Shown here piece after piece: positions 11,052 to 20,934 of a DNA stretch of 64,000 bases; within the stretch, counting starts at the first letter, position 1; each line of letters starts with the position of its first letter. The stretch spans positions 434,001-498,000 of the forward strand of contig NZ_CP022753.1 of NCBI RefSeq assembly GCF_002263495.1. The letters run 5' to 3'. Below the pieces are notes generated by a model that worked only from the letters and a program-made list of their open reading frames with translations, did no database searches and was not told where the DNA came from. The stretch is from Nocardiopsis gilva YIM 90087 (GTDB taxonomy: Bacteria; Actinomycetota; Actinomycetes; Streptosporangiales; Streptosporangiaceae). Made by a program: the position numbers and the translations under genes.

Positions 11052-11347
11052 AGCAATAGCATAAATTCCGTCTTGGCCTGCGCAACTGGTGCCGGGAGAA
11101 TTGCGAGGTGTCAGTCGGCCTGCCCGGGGAGATGAAGCGACTGCGGACAGCGGTGCGAACAATTACGACTCACGTTCTGGCGGCCGCGTCGTATTCCGGG
11201 ATCGAGTCCGCAGGGCGGAGCGCATGCAGCACTCGGGATCCGTTCTCCTGCGGGGCGCCGTCTGAATTCCTCGCATCTTTCGATATGGACGACGCGCCGA
11301 GTCTGAAGGAAGAAAGGCGAAATCGTTTGTCCGGGAAAGGAAAAGCA

Positions 11348-12814
11348 TTGGAGCGGAGTGTAGGGGAGGCTCAGAGTGAGAAGAGCGCTCCCGCGCCGCC
11401 GACCGCGACCGCCGCGCAGTGGGGCGCGGTCTGGATCCTGCTGCTCGGTGCCTTCATGGGGTTTCTGGACATCTTCATCGTCAATGTCGCCAACCCCTCG
11501 ATCCAAGTGGAACTGAACGCCAACTTCGCCGATATCCAGATGGTGCCGGCTGGCTACACACTCGCCTACGGCGCGGGGCTGGTCACCGGCGGCAGGCTGG
11601 GTGACATCTTTGGCCGCCGCCGCGTCTTCCTCATCGGTATCGTGGCCTTCGCCGTGACCTCGGTGGCCTGTGCCGTGGCCGTGAGTCCCGGGTTCCTCAT
11701 CGGGGCGCGGATTACGCAGGGGCTGGCGGCGGCGGTCGTGTTGCCACAGGTCCTCGCCCTCATCCAGGTCACCTTCCAGCGCGACGAGGAGCGCACCCGC
11801 GCCATCGGCCTGTACGGGGCCGTCATCGGTGTCGGCGTTGTCGCGGGCCAGATCGTCGGCGGGCTACTCATCGCCTGGGACGTCGCTGGGCTCGGCTGGC
11901 GGTCGATCTTCCTGGTCAACGTTCCGCTGTGCCTCGTCACGTTCGTCGGTGCGCTCGCCCTGGTGCGGGACGGCGGCGACCGCGAGCGGATGAAGCTGGA
12001 CGTCCTGGGAGTCGTCCTGCTCGGCCTGGGGCTGCTGGGCTTGGTGCACGGGCTGGTCATCGGTGCCGAGCAGGGCTGGTCCACCCTTCTGGTCGGCGAG
12101 GTCGTCGGAGGGGCGGTCCTGCTGGTCCTCTTCGTACTGTGGGAGCGCCGCGTGGCCGCGACGGATGCGACGCCGCTGCTGCCGCCTCGCCTGTTCAAGC
12201 AGCGCGGTTTCTCGGTGGGGTTGCCCACGGCGCTGTTCTTCTACGGGACCAACGGCGCGTTCATCTTCCTGCTGGCCTTCTACCTGCAGCAGGCGAAGGG
12301 CCTGTCCCCCCTGGAATCCGCGTTGACGTTCACGCCCATGGCGATCCTGACGTCCGTCTTCTCGGTCCTGTGCGGGAATCTCGTGGCGCGCTACGGCCAG
12401 TGGGTCGTTCCTGGAGGCGCGGTGGTCATGGCGGTCGGTCTGCTTCTCGTGTGGGGCGGGGCGGTCATGTTCGACGACCTTTACCCCGCTGTGGCCCTGA
12501 TGCCCGGCCTCGTGCTCTACGGCGCTGGCGGCGGAATCGTGGCGGTCTCGCTGATGAGCACCGCCTTGTCCGGGGTGGAGCCGGCGGATGCGGGTGCGGC
12601 GTCCGGCGGCATCCTCACTGCGATCCAGGTCTCCGAGGCCGCCGGCGTGGCTGGTATCGGTGCGCTGTTCGCCGGCGTGGCTGTCGGTGGCGGCCAGGTG
12701 TACGGCTTCGCGGTTGCCTCCGTGGTGCTGACCGTGCTGTCGCTGCTGACGGCCGCGATGTTGAAGCTGCTGAGCAGCCCGCAGAAGGCGGCGGCCGCGG
12801 CCGACACGGCGTGA
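11348..12814 (+). CDS. DHA2-type MFS drug exporter (14 TM)
   Basis: From this TTG start the protein has 488 residues and a 14-helix DHA2 pattern. The first helix is WILLLGAFMGFLDIFIVNVA, motif A appears as GGRLGDIFGRRRVF, and VPAGYTLAYGAGLV follows. TTG 11348 has AAAGGA seven bases upstream; an ATG at 11285 lacks a ribosome site. Proteins of this family expel antibiotics by proton antiport. It is divergent from the XRE regulator and lies 1.7 kb beyond the aminocoumarin cluster, so it may contribute to self-protection, but the substrate is unknown. Confidence 0.82.
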   Translation: MERSVGEAQSEKSAPAPPTATAAQWGAVWILLLGAFMGFLDIFIVNVANPSIQVELNANFADIQMVPAGYTLAYGAGLVTGGRLGDIFGRRRVFLIGIVAFAVTSVACAVAVSPGFLIGARITQGLAAAVVLPQVLALIQVTFQRDEERTRAIGLYGAVIGVGVVAGQIVGGLLIAWDVAGLGWRSIFLVNVPLCLVTFVGALALVRDGGDRERMKLDVLGVVLLGLGLLGLVHGLVIGAEQGWSTLLVGEVVGGAVLLVLFVLWERRVAATDATPLLPPRLFKQRGFSVGLPTALFFYGTNGAFIFLLAFYLQQAKGLSPLESALTFTPMAILTSVFSVLCGNLVARYGQWVVPGGAVVMAVGLLLVWGGAVMFDDLYPAVALMPGLVLYGAGGGIVAVSLMSTALSGVEPADAGAASGGILTAIQVSEAAGVAGIGALFAGVAVGGGQVYGFAVASVVLTVLSLLTAAMLKLLSSPQKAAAAADTA

Positions 12815-13086
12815 CCCGGCGTCCGCACCGAGATGGCCCGCCGACGGGCCGTCCCGGGGCGGGCACGATGAAGCGGCGTGGCCGGGGTTGTTGGTGGCGC
12901 CTGTCGCCTGTCCCTCATCCGCCCTTTGGGGATCGCGCCGTCTCTGGTGGATTCGGAGGCGCAACGGTACGAGCAAGGCGCGGGCCATCGGTTGCGGACT
13001 GGTGGAACCAGGGGGCTCGCGCCCCCATGGACCCCCGGGCCCGCGTGGAATCTGGCGCGAACAATAACGCCAGCGAACTCCGCTCC
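12815..13086. other. Intergenic stretch before the IS30 element
   Basis: No credible gene. A small hairpin (GGCCCG 12835-12840 with CGGGCC 12845-12850) probably ends the exporter transcript. The rest, up to the terminator half at 13087, shows no recognisable feature. Confidence 0.4.
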
Positions 13087-13108
13087 CAGCTCAGAGGCCC
13101 CACGCGGT
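13087..13108 (+). repeat. Left copy of a 22-bp direct repeat / left half of a split terminator
   Basis: The 22 bases beginning CAGCTCAGAGGCCCC are repeated exactly at 25042-25063. Here the repeat is the left arm of a hairpin interrupted by the IS30 element; the right arm is at 14438-14448. Confidence 0.75.
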
Positions 13109-13111
13109 TGG

Positions 13112-14432
13112 GCGAATTCGAGGGGTCGTCGCAACACGTGAGGTCAGTTGCTCGCCGCGAGCAGCTTAGCCAGACGCTCGGCTGGGGTGTCCCAGTCGAG
13201 CGTCTTTCGCTGTTGGGAGTTGAGTTCGGCGGCGACGGCCTCCAGGTCCCCGCGCGTGTGCCCGGATAGGTCGGTGCCCTTCGGGAAGTACTGCCTGAGC
13301 AGACCGTTGGTGTTCTCGTTCGAGCCGCGCTGCCAGGGGCTGGCCGGGTCGCAGAAGAACACGGGTATGTCGGTGGCCGTGGTGAACTCGGTGTGCAGGT
13401 GCATCTCCGAGCCCTGATCCCAGGTCAGCGACCTACGGAGCTGCTTGGGCAGGGTGGAGGCCGCCTCGATCAGCGCGTTGCGGACCTGGGGCGGCCGGCG
13501 GCCGTGGGGCAGGTGGACCAGGGCCACGAAGCGCGTGGAGCGCTCGACCAGGGTGGCGATGGCCGACTTGTTCGCCTTGCCCAGGACCAGGTCGCCCTCC
13601 CAGTGGCCGGGCACGGCCCGGTCGGCTGCCTCGGGCGGGCGTTCGCTGATCATCACCATGTCCTTGGCCATGCGCGGCTGGCGTTTGTAGGCCTGGCGGC
13701 GCGGCCTGCGGTAGGCCCGGCCCGAGCGCAGGGTGCGTTCGATCTCGCGGCGCAGCTCCCCGCGGCCCTGGAAGGAGAGGGCCTGGTCGATGGTCTCGTG
13801 GCACACGTGCATCTCCGGGGAGTCGGGGAAGTCGCGTCGCAGCAGGCGGGAGATCTGCTCGGGGCTCCAGCGGCGGTGAAGGCGCTGCTGGATGTAGTCG
13901 CGCAGCGCGGGGTTGTTCTCGATCTTGCGGGGTTGGGGGCGCCGCTTGCGCTCATCGGCGCGGACCTGGGCGGCATGCGGCCCGTACCGGTAGGTCTTGG
14001 AGGCGGTGTAGTAGGAGCGGTTGCGGCGGACCTCGCGGCTGATGGTGGACGGACTCCTGCCCAGCTCGGCGGCGATGGCCCGCAGCGACACCTTCTCACG
14101 GAGCATGTCGGCGATGCGGACGCGCTCCTCGGGGCCGAGATAGGCGGAGGGCCTGAAGAGGGCCGCCCCCCGTTGCGGATGGGGGTGCGCCCTTCTTCAG
14201 GCCCTTGTGCGCTCGGCGTCCGTTGCGCCAGACCTTGCCGGTGCGCCGGTTGATGCCGACGTTCCGGCACGCCTCGGCGTTGCTGTAACCCTGCTCCATG
14301 AGCCGGAAGTATTCCTGCCGCTCACGGACCAGCTTCTTGCGGCCCTGCGGTAGCTGGCGCTCCTTGCGGATCTCGAAGCCGTCCATCGCATCCCTTCAGA
14401 GATGGTGTGTTGCGACGACCACTAGAACTCAA
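13112..14432 (-). mobile_element. IS30-family insertion sequence
   Basis: An element of about 1.32 kb. Imperfect 26-bp ends share the inner core GGTCGTCGCAACAC (left 13112-13137, right 14407-14432). It is flanked by GTTGG on both sides (13107-13111 and 14433-14437), which reads as the target duplication. Removing the element and one GTTGG rebuilds a hairpin, AGGCCCCACGCG-GTTGG-CGCGCGGGGCCT, followed by TTCTT. It therefore inserted into the loop of a terminator. Confidence 0.75.
13144..14386 (-). pseudogene. IS30 transposase, frameshifted
   Basis: The N-terminal part (from MDGFEIRKERQLPQGRKK) is open from 14386 to about 14185, and the main body from about 14160 to 13144. The body has two helix-turn-helix segments (LRAIAAELGRSPSTISREV) and the DDE core: GHWEGDLVLGK, LTWDQGSEM and GSNENTNGLLRQYFP. 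Between the two parts the sense text shifts frame twice; APP, PIRNGGRPSSG and PSAYLGPEE each lie in a different frame. Two one-base losses near the G-run at 14181-14185 and near 14148 would explain this. It is either a recently inactivated copy or homopolymer sequencing error. Confidence 0.75.
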
Positions 14433-14690
14433 GTTGGCGCGCGGGGCCTTTCTTGGTGTCCGTACAGCGGCGAAATACTGCGATCGGCCTGGCTTTCGGT
14501 GGTGTTCACATCCCCGTGGATGGAGCCGCCCGAGATTCTGCAGCGCACGGATGGTCGCCGGGGTGTGCACCTCGGTGTCGGGGGCGTCGTGAACGCGGTC
14601 CGGGTGTTCTCCGTGGCGGTTGGGTGCGTTGGCGATACATTCTTCGGAGATCGTCGGACACCGCCCGCAATGATCCCCTAGCGTGGCCGC

Positions 14691-15248
14691 ATGGACACAC
14701 ACTGTGCATCGCGTGAGCAGCGGTTGGACCGAGCATTTGGCCACCTCGACGTCGACGGCAACGGTTACGCCGAGCATGACGACCTGATCGCGTTGGCCGC
14801 CCGTCTGATGGCGGGGTTCCAGGAGACACCGGAGAGCGTCAAGGGGCGGTCGCTGCTCGACGGGTTCGAGACGTTCTGGCAGGCGCTCCTCGCCGCGATC
14901 GACCTTGATGGAGACCGGCGGATCAGCCCGGAGGAGTGGCGCCTCGGGATGGTGCGCGCGTTCGCCGACCAACCGGGCGACTTCGACCGCTGCTTCCGGC
15001 CTGCCGTGGTGGGTGCCCTGGCTTTGGCCGACACCGATGGGGACGGTGTCATCGACCCTGACGAGTGGCAGGTTTTCCAGCGTGCGTTCGGCACCTCCGA
15101 GGAGAACGCCGTGCTGTCGTTCGAGTGCCTGGACAGCGACGGCAACGGAACGCTCAGCGTCGATGAACTCGTCCAGTCCGCGCGGCAGTTCTACACCGGC
15201 GTTGACGAGGAGGCCGTCGGCAACTGGCTGTTCGGGCGCGTCGCGTAG
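14691..15248 (+). CDS. Four-EF-hand calcium-binding protein
   Basis: A 185-residue protein with four EF-hand loops: D20-D31 (DVDGNGYAEHDD, ending in Asp instead of Glu), D71-E82, D114-E125 and D148-E159. The spacing in two pairs resembles sarcoplasmic-type and calerythrin-like bacterial calcium-binding proteins. There is no signal peptide, so it is probably cytoplasmic. It lies just upstream of, and in the same direction as, the polyketide/fatty-acid synthase genes, with a 189-base gap. Similar proteins occur elsewhere in actinomycetes, so a link to the synthase is only positional. Confidence 0.85.
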   Translation: MDTHCASREQRLDRAFGHLDVDGNGYAEHDDLIALAARLMAGFQETPESVKGRSLLDGFETFWQALLAAIDLDGDRRISPEEWRLGMVRAFADQPGDFDRCFRPAVVGALALADTDGDGVIDPDEWQVFQRAFGTSEENAVLSFECLDSDGNGTLSVDELVQSARQFYTGVDEEAVGNWLFGRVA

Positions 15249-15437
15249 CGACTGCTCACCGGTGCGGCCGAGGCGGAGCACTCCGCGGGGTGCTCCGCGG
15301 ACTCGCCGACGAGGAATGAGGTCGGCTCCCGGTGCCGGATCCGCACCCGTCCGAGGTGCTGCGGGCGGGTGCTCTCGTGATGCCGCCAGTTCCTTCGCAC
15401 GAACCACCCACCGAGCTGGATCTGAGGAAGCTGATAC

Positions 15438-16802
15438 ATGGATCGTGTCGCGTTCGTATGTCCTGGACAGGGGGCCTATTTCCGCCGAGCGGCCGAAGTG
15501 CTGTGGGACGCCGTTCCGGCCACCATCGAGGTGTTCGCGGAGATCGACCGCGTCGCCGCCGAGCTCGGGGAGGCACCCGTGCGGCCGGTCCTGTTCGGTA
15601 CGGCCGCCTCCTCGATCGACGAGCTCGCCGAACAGTCTCCGGAGTCCCTGCAGCTCGCCCTGTACGGTCTCGCCGTCGCAGCCTTCCACGGGCTGCGCGA
15701 GCGCGGTGCGGTCCCGTGGGCGGTGATCGGGCACAGCATCGGCGAGATTCCGGCGCTGGTCTGCGCGGGCGCCTATACGGTCGCCGAGGGGGCCGAGATC
15801 TCCTGGCGCCGTGTCCGCGCGGTGCGGCGCCACGCCGGTGCGGGCACCATGCTGGCCATCGGTGCCGACGCCGAGGTGGCCGCGGCGCTGGTGCGCGCCG
15901 TCGACGATCCCCTGGCGGCCCTGGCGGTGCGCAGCGCTCCCCGGCAGAGCGTCGTCAGCGGTCCGCACGCCACCGTGACGACGATCGGGGAGCTGGCCGA
16001 CTGGCTCGGCCGGTGGAACCGCCCGGTCGCCTCCCCCTTCGCGTTCCACAGCCCGCTGATGGCGGCGGCCGTGGAACCGTTCCGGTCCGACATCGAGCAC
16101 ATCCGGCAGAAGCCGCTGCGGACGGAGGTCTACTCCACCACGCTCGGGCGTCGGCTGACCGACGACGATCGGTTCGCCGATGTGCTGGCCTCGGGGCTGG
16201 TCCGGCGGTGCGATCTGCTGGGCGTCGTCCGCGAGGCGCACGCGCGCGGGGCGGGCGTGTTCGTCGAATGCGGCGCACGGGACATCCTGGCGCGCACCGT
16301 GCGCGAGATCGTGCCCGATGTGGCCACCGCCGCGTGCCTGGTTGAGAACGCCGACGCGGAGACCTCCCTGACCGCGGCCGCACGGACGGTCCGGCACTCC
16401 GGGCCCGGGACGGCCGCCTCCGGCACGACTCCCATCGAGAGGAACGACCGTCCGGAGCCCGCCGCCGATGCGCCGGAACGGCAGGACGCCCAACCGACGT
16501 CTGCCACGGCCGCCGCGCCTGCGGCGGACGCGGCGTCGGAGCCGCCCCCGACCGACCGCGCGTCGGTGCTCGCGGACGTCCGCGCGATGTACGCCACGGT
16601 CCTGGAGTATCCCGAAGAGGTCCTGGAAGAAGACGCCGACCTCGATGCCGACCTGGGGGTGGACTCGCTGAAGCAGACCGACCTCCTGGCTCGGGTGGCC
16701 AAGAAATACGGGTTCGCGCACCGGTCCACGGGGCTGCGGATGTCCGACTATCCGACCCTCGGCCGCATCGCCGACCTCGTCGCTGAGACGGGACGGGGCT
16801 GA
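15438..16802 (+). CDS. Acyltransferase-ACP didomain protein of an iterative PUFA/hglE-like synthase
   Basis: A 454-residue protein. Residues 1-300 form a malonyl-CoA acyltransferase domain with VIGHSIGE (nucleophile S100) and FAFHSPLM (H204). An Ala/Pro-rich linker follows (about 310-370). The C-terminus is an acyl carrier protein with LGVDSLKQ (phosphopantetheine Ser410). Only one ACP is present, unlike the tandem ACPs of true PUFA synthases. Four bases separate it from the next gene, with which it presumably forms one complex. No phosphopantetheinyl transferase gene is in the window, so it must be modified by an enzyme encoded elsewhere. Confidence 0.85.
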   Translation: MDRVAFVCPGQGAYFRRAAEVLWDAVPATIEVFAEIDRVAAELGEAPVRPVLFGTAASSIDELAEQSPESLQLALYGLAVAAFHGLRERGAVPWAVIGHSIGEIPALVCAGAYTVAEGAEISWRRVRAVRRHAGAGTMLAIGADAEVAAALVRAVDDPLAALAVRSAPRQSVVSGPHATVTTIGELADWLGRWNRPVASPFAFHSPLMAAAVEPFRSDIEHIRQKPLRTEVYSTTLGRRLTDDDRFADVLASGLVRRCDLLGVVREAHARGAGVFVECGARDILARTVREIVPDVATAACLVENADAETSLTAAARTVRHSGPGTAASGTTPIERNDRPEPAADAPERQDAQPTSATAAAPAADAASEPPPTDRASVLADVRAMYATVLEYPEEVLEEDADLDADLGVDSLKQTDLLARVAKKYGFAHRSTGLRMSDYPTLGRIADLVAETGRG

Positions 16803-16806
16803 GACC

Positions 16807-19800
16807 ATGACCGACCGCAAGAACGACTTCGCCGGACGGCTCGTTCTGGTCACCGGCGGCGTGCGCGGGGCCGGAAAAGCGATGGCTGAGGAGTTCGCCC
16901 GCCGCGGAGCCGATCTGGTCCTCAACTACTTCCACGCCGTGGACGAGGCGGAGCAGACCAGGGAGGAGCTGACCGCGCTCGGTGCCCGGGTCCGGCTGAT
17001 CCGGGCGTCGGTGGCCCGCCCCGAGCAGGTGGAGGCCATGTTCGAGACGGTCCGCACCGAGTACGGGCACCTCGACGTCCTGGTCAACAACGCTGCGGCC
17101 GGAGGGTTCGCGGAGCCGGAGGAGATCACCGAGCGCGACCTGGACCGCGCCTGGGCTACCAGCGTCAAGGGAAGTCTGTGGTGCTCCCGGCACGCCGCTC
17201 CCCTGATGGCGGCCCGCGGCACGGGAGCGATCGTGAACTGCTCCTCGATCGGGGTGAACCTGGTCCTGCGCCCCAGCTACCTCACCGTGGGGATCACCAA
17301 GGCCGCGGTCGAGTCGCTCACCCGCTACCTCGCCGCCGAGTACGCCTCCGACGGCATCCGGGTCAACACCGCGTCCGCCTCGCTGCTGGAGGGGCGGGCG
17401 ATGACCCAGTTCCCCGACCACACCGAGTTCCAGCGGCAGATCACCGAGGGCGCCCCGCTGCGGCGCCTGCCCTCGGAGCGGGAGTACGCGGCCCTGGTCG
17501 CTTTCCTCGCCTCCGACGCCGCCTCCTGGATCACCGGGCAGGTGGTGACCGCTGACGGCGGTATCGGCCTGGGGAGCGGGATGCTCGGCGCGGGCTCCGG
17601 CGGACCGGCGGACGGTGCTGGGCGGGACCACCTCCCCGCCAGCAACCCCGAGTCGACGCAGGTCGCCCCGCCCGCCGTGGCTCTGACGCCGCGGCCGCAG
17701 GAGGACGAGGACGCCGTCGCCATCGTCGGCATGGGGGTGCTGACTCCCGGTGCCTCCGACACCGGTGCGCTGTGGCGCAGGCTCGTCGACGGGCGGCCGG
17801 CCTTCAGCGAGCCCGGGGACCGGTGGGACGCCGCATGCTTCTACGACGCCGATCCCACCGCCGAAGACCGCACCCACGCGAAGGTCACCGGGTTCGTCCA
17901 CGGGACGGAGCCCGACCCCGATGCCGAGGCCGACTACGGGACCCGCTGGCTGCGCCAGGTGCTGCGCGAAGCCATGAACGGCTGGGCGCCCCGCGCGGGC
18001 GACCGGACCGCCTTCCTCCTCGGCCACAGCTCCACCGCCAGCGCGCACCTGGAAGAGGCGGTGGTGGCCCGCGGGTTCGCGCACCGGATGGCCGAGCATG
18101 GCGCGCCGCTGTCCGCGGACGAGCTGGCGGCGCTGGTGCGGTCGCACCTGCGTCTGGCCGGAGACCAGCCCGAGCGCTACCTGACGCACGTCATCGCCGC
18201 GGAGGCCTGCGCCGGGCTGCTGCCGGACGACACCGACCTCCTCACGGTCGACACCGCCTGCGCGTCGGCGCTGTACGCGGTGGACCTCGGCATGCGCGGT
18301 CTGCGCGAGGGCCGCTACGACGTCGCGGTCTGCGCGGGCGCCCACGTCTTCTCGGCTCGGGAGATGGTGCTGTTCGACACGGCCCGGACGATGTCGCGCA
18401 CCGGCGATGTGCGGGCCTTCGACGTCGCCGCCGACGGGACGCTGTTCTCGGACGGTGCCGGGGTCGTCGTCCTCAAGAACCTGGCGCGGGCACGGGCCGA
18501 CGGCGACGACATCCGGGGCGTCCTGCTGGGCGTGGGCTCCTCCAGTGACGGGAAGGGGCGCGCGATCTACGCGCCCAACCCCGGAGGCCAGGCGCGGGCG
18601 CTCCGCGGCGCCTTCGCCTCCAGCGGCGTCGACCCGCGTGACGTCGGCATGATCGTGGCGCACGCCACCGGTACGCCGGTAGGCGACGCCACCGAGCTCG
18701 CCACCCTCGCCGACCTCTACGCCGACAGCCCCGGATGCCCCGTGGTGTCGAACAAGTCCGTGGTCGGGCACCTCGCCTATGGCGCGGGAATCGTCTCGCT
18801 CGTGCACGCCCTGCTCGCGATGAAGCACGAGCGGATCCCCGCGCAGCACCGGTTCACCGAGCAGCCCAAGGACAGCCCCCTGGCGGACGGGCCGCTCACC
18901 GTACCGACCACCGACACGCCCTGGCCGCGGCGGGCCGACCGGCCGCGCATCGCCGCGGTCTCGGCGTTCGGCTTCGGCGGCGCCAACGCCCATCTGCACG
19001 TAGCCGACGCCCCGGTGGCGGCGCCGAACCACGGTCGACGGACCGACGACGCCGAGACCGACGCCCACGCCGACACTGCCGCTGCCGCTCACGCTGACAC
19101 CGTCCTGGTCGGCTGGAGCGCCGACCTGCCGGGCGACCCGTCGCGGGACGACGTGACCGACTGGCTCATGGGGAGCGGCCCGGCCCCGGCGGCCGACTTC
19201 GGGGACCGTCCCCTCGTACCGCCGCCCAGTCGGGTGCGGCTGCCACCGCCGACGCTGCGCGCGATCGACCGCAGCCAGGTGCTCGCGGTACGCGGCGTGG
19301 GCGCGCTGCGCGACACCCTCGGCCCGGCGTGGGACCGGTTGCGTGAGCGCATGGGCGTGTTCGCCGCGAACGCCGGACCGACGCGGGCCGCGGTGATGTA
19401 CGGCCTGCGGATCCGCCTGACCGACCTGGAACGCAACGTCGTCGCGGGGCGGCCGGAACTCGCCCAGCCGTTCGCTCGGCTCGCCGCCCAGGTGCGCGAC
19501 CTGACCCCGACCGCCAGCGAGGACTCCGAACCCGGACTGCTGGCCAACATCATCTCCGGCCGCGTGGCCAACTACTACGACCTGCACGGTCCCAACCTGA
19601 CCGTCGACACCGGCGACTCCGGCACGTTCGCGGCCGTCCGGACCGCAGCGGGCCATCTCCGCGACGGCGATGTGGATCTGGCCGTGGTGATCGGGGTCAA
19701 CGGCAACGCCACGCCCGAGATGCGCTCGATCGTCGGCCGGGACCTGGCCGAGGGCGCGTTCTGCCTCGCGGTGACGCGGAGGGGCGTGGCCGAACGTGAG

Positions 19801-20934
19801 GGCCTGCCCGTCCTGGCGGTCCTCGGCGGCGAACCCGCGCCGAACAACGTGGACATGGCGGAGCTGGTCAGTCCCCTGCGTTCCGACGACCGCACGTACC
19901 TCGCGGCGGATTCGGCGATCGCGGTGCTGTCCGCCGCGCTGTCGGGACGGTCCGGCCTGATCAGTCGGCGCGACCCCTGGACCGGGCGCGTGTCCGGGCT
20001 GACGGTGCGATCCGCGATCGAGGCGCCGCGGTCGCCGGTGGTGCGCGAGGTCGCCTTCTCCCCGGAGCTCGACGACCATCTCCGCGTCCACACGTTCGCC
20101 GGCCGCCCCGCTGTTCCCGGAACGTTCCTGGTGGCGCACGCCGTGCTGGCGGCGGAGGAGCTCGTGCCTGGGCGAGTACCGACGGCCATCGAATCGGTGC
20201 GGTTCATCCGGTTCGTCCGCCCGGACCGCGGCGGCCTCTCCGGCGCTTTTCGGGTGACCGCGCGGGTGGCCGGCGGAACCGCCGCCTGCACCCGTGTGCG
20301 GGTCCGCGTCAGCGCGGACGTCACGGCGCCCAACGGAACCCTGCTGCAGGGCGATCGGACCCACGCCGAGATGGACGTGCTCATGGCCACCGAGCGGCCG
20401 ACGGCGCCGGTCCGGCCGGAGGCGCCCGAGGAGGTCGGCGTTCCCGGCCTGGTGCCGCCCTACGTGGAGAACCCCGGGACCTGGATCCGCGGCCTCTTCG
20501 AGACGCTGGCGGACCCGCGCGTCCGTCCGAACGGCGTGTCGGCGCGTTTCCGGTTCACACCGGAACCCGGGTGCGAGCGGCTGCGCACATTCACCATCCC
20601 GGCGATGTTGCTGGACGGCATGCTCCAGGCGACCATGGTCCGCCCGGACACCGACCCGACGGCGCCGCTCCAGGCACCGCTGGGCATCGGGCGGGTCGCC
20701 CTCTACCATCCCGGCAACGACTTCGATCTGCCCGGAGACATCCGGGTGTTCTGTGACGGGCCGGGCGCCAGCGCCACGGGCGCCGAGGAGCGGACAGAGG
20801 ACGGGCCCACGGCCACGTCCTGCACGGCGGTCGGCCCGGACGGCCGGGCGCTGGCCGAGATCAGCGGGGCGCGGCTGAGCGAGGTCGGGCAGGTCGCGCC
20901 CTCGTCCGCGCAGATGCGGGAGATGTCGGCGTGA
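16807..20934 (+). CDS. Multidomain synthase: FabL-type ER - KS - CLF - DH
   Basis: A 1375-residue megaenzyme. Residues 1-260 are an SDR with GGVRGAGKA and a Y158-x6-K165 catalytic pair. That spacing is typical of FabL enoyl reductases rather than the Y-x3-K of ketoreductases. Residues about 295-720 are a complete ketosynthase (C485 in VDTACASAL, H619 in HATGTP, H655 in SVVGHLAYG). Residues about 760-1020 are a shortened second ketosynthase fold in which VDTGDSG has D937 in place of cysteine, so it is a chain-length-factor-like partner. Residues about 1055-1370 are a hot-dog dehydratase with H1095-x3-G-x4-P and D1270. KS-CLF-DH is the core of PfaC-type PUFA synthases; the N-terminal FabL fusion is unusual. 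Confidence 0.85.
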   Translation: MTDRKNDFAGRLVLVTGGVRGAGKAMAEEFARRGADLVLNYFHAVDEAEQTREELTALGARVRLIRASVARPEQVEAMFETVRTEYGHLDVLVNNAAAGGFAEPEEITERDLDRAWATSVKGSLWCSRHAAPLMAARGTGAIVNCSSIGVNLVLRPSYLTVGITKAAVESLTRYLAAEYASDGIRVNTASASLLEGRAMTQFPDHTEFQRQITEGAPLRRLPSEREYAALVAFLASDAASWITGQVVTADGGIGLGSGMLGAGSGGPADGAGRDHLPASNPESTQVAPPAVALTPRPQEDEDAVAIVGMGVLTPGASDTGALWRRLVDGRPAFSEPGDRWDAACFYDADPTAEDRTHAKVTGFVHGTEPDPDAEADYGTRWLRQVLREAMNGWAPRAGDRTAFLLGHSSTASAHLEEAVVARGFAHRMAEHGAPLSADELAALVRSHLRLAGDQPERYLTHVIAAEACAGLLPDDTDLLTVDTACASALYAVDLGMRGLREGRYDVAVCAGAHVFSAREMVLFDTARTMSRTGDVRAFDVAADGTLFSDGAGVVVLKNLARARADGDDIRGVLLGVGSSSDGKGRAIYAPNPGGQARALRGAFASSGVDPRDVGMIVAHATGTPVGDATELATLADLYADSPGCPVVSNKSVVGHLAYGAGIVSLVHALLAMKHERIPAQHRFTEQPKDSPLADGPLTVPTTDTPWPRRADRPRIAAVSAFGFGGANAHLHVADAPVAAPNHGRRTDDAETDAHADTAAAAHADTVLVGWSADLPGDPSRDDVTDWLMGSGPAPAADFGDRPLVPPPSRVRLPPPTLRAIDRSQVLAVRGVGALRDTLGPAWDRLRERMGVFAANAGPTRAAVMYGLRIRLTDLERNVVAGRPELAQPFARLAAQVRDLTPTASEDSEPGLLANIISGRVANYYDLHGPNLTVDTGDSGTFAAVRTAAGHLRDGDVDLAVVIGVNGNATPEMRSIVGRDLAEGAFCLAVTRRGVAEREGLPVLAVLGGEPAPNNVDMAELVSPLRSDDRTYLAADSAIAVLSAALSGRSGLISRRDPWTGRVSGLTVRSAIEAPRSPVVREVAFSPELDDHLRVHTFAGRPAVPGTFLVAHAVLAAEELVPGRVPTAIESVRFIRFVRPDRGGLSGAFRVTARVAGGTAACTRVRVRVSADVTAPNGTLLQGDRTHAEMDVLMATERPTAPVRPEAPEEVGVPGLVPPYVENPGTWIRGLFETLADPRVRPNGVSARFRFTPEPGCERLRTFTIPAMLLDGMLQATMVRPDTDPTAPLQAPLGIGRVALYHPGNDFDLPGDIRVFCDGPGASATGAEERTEDGPTATSCTAVGPDGRALAEISGARLSEVGQVAPSSAQMREMSA

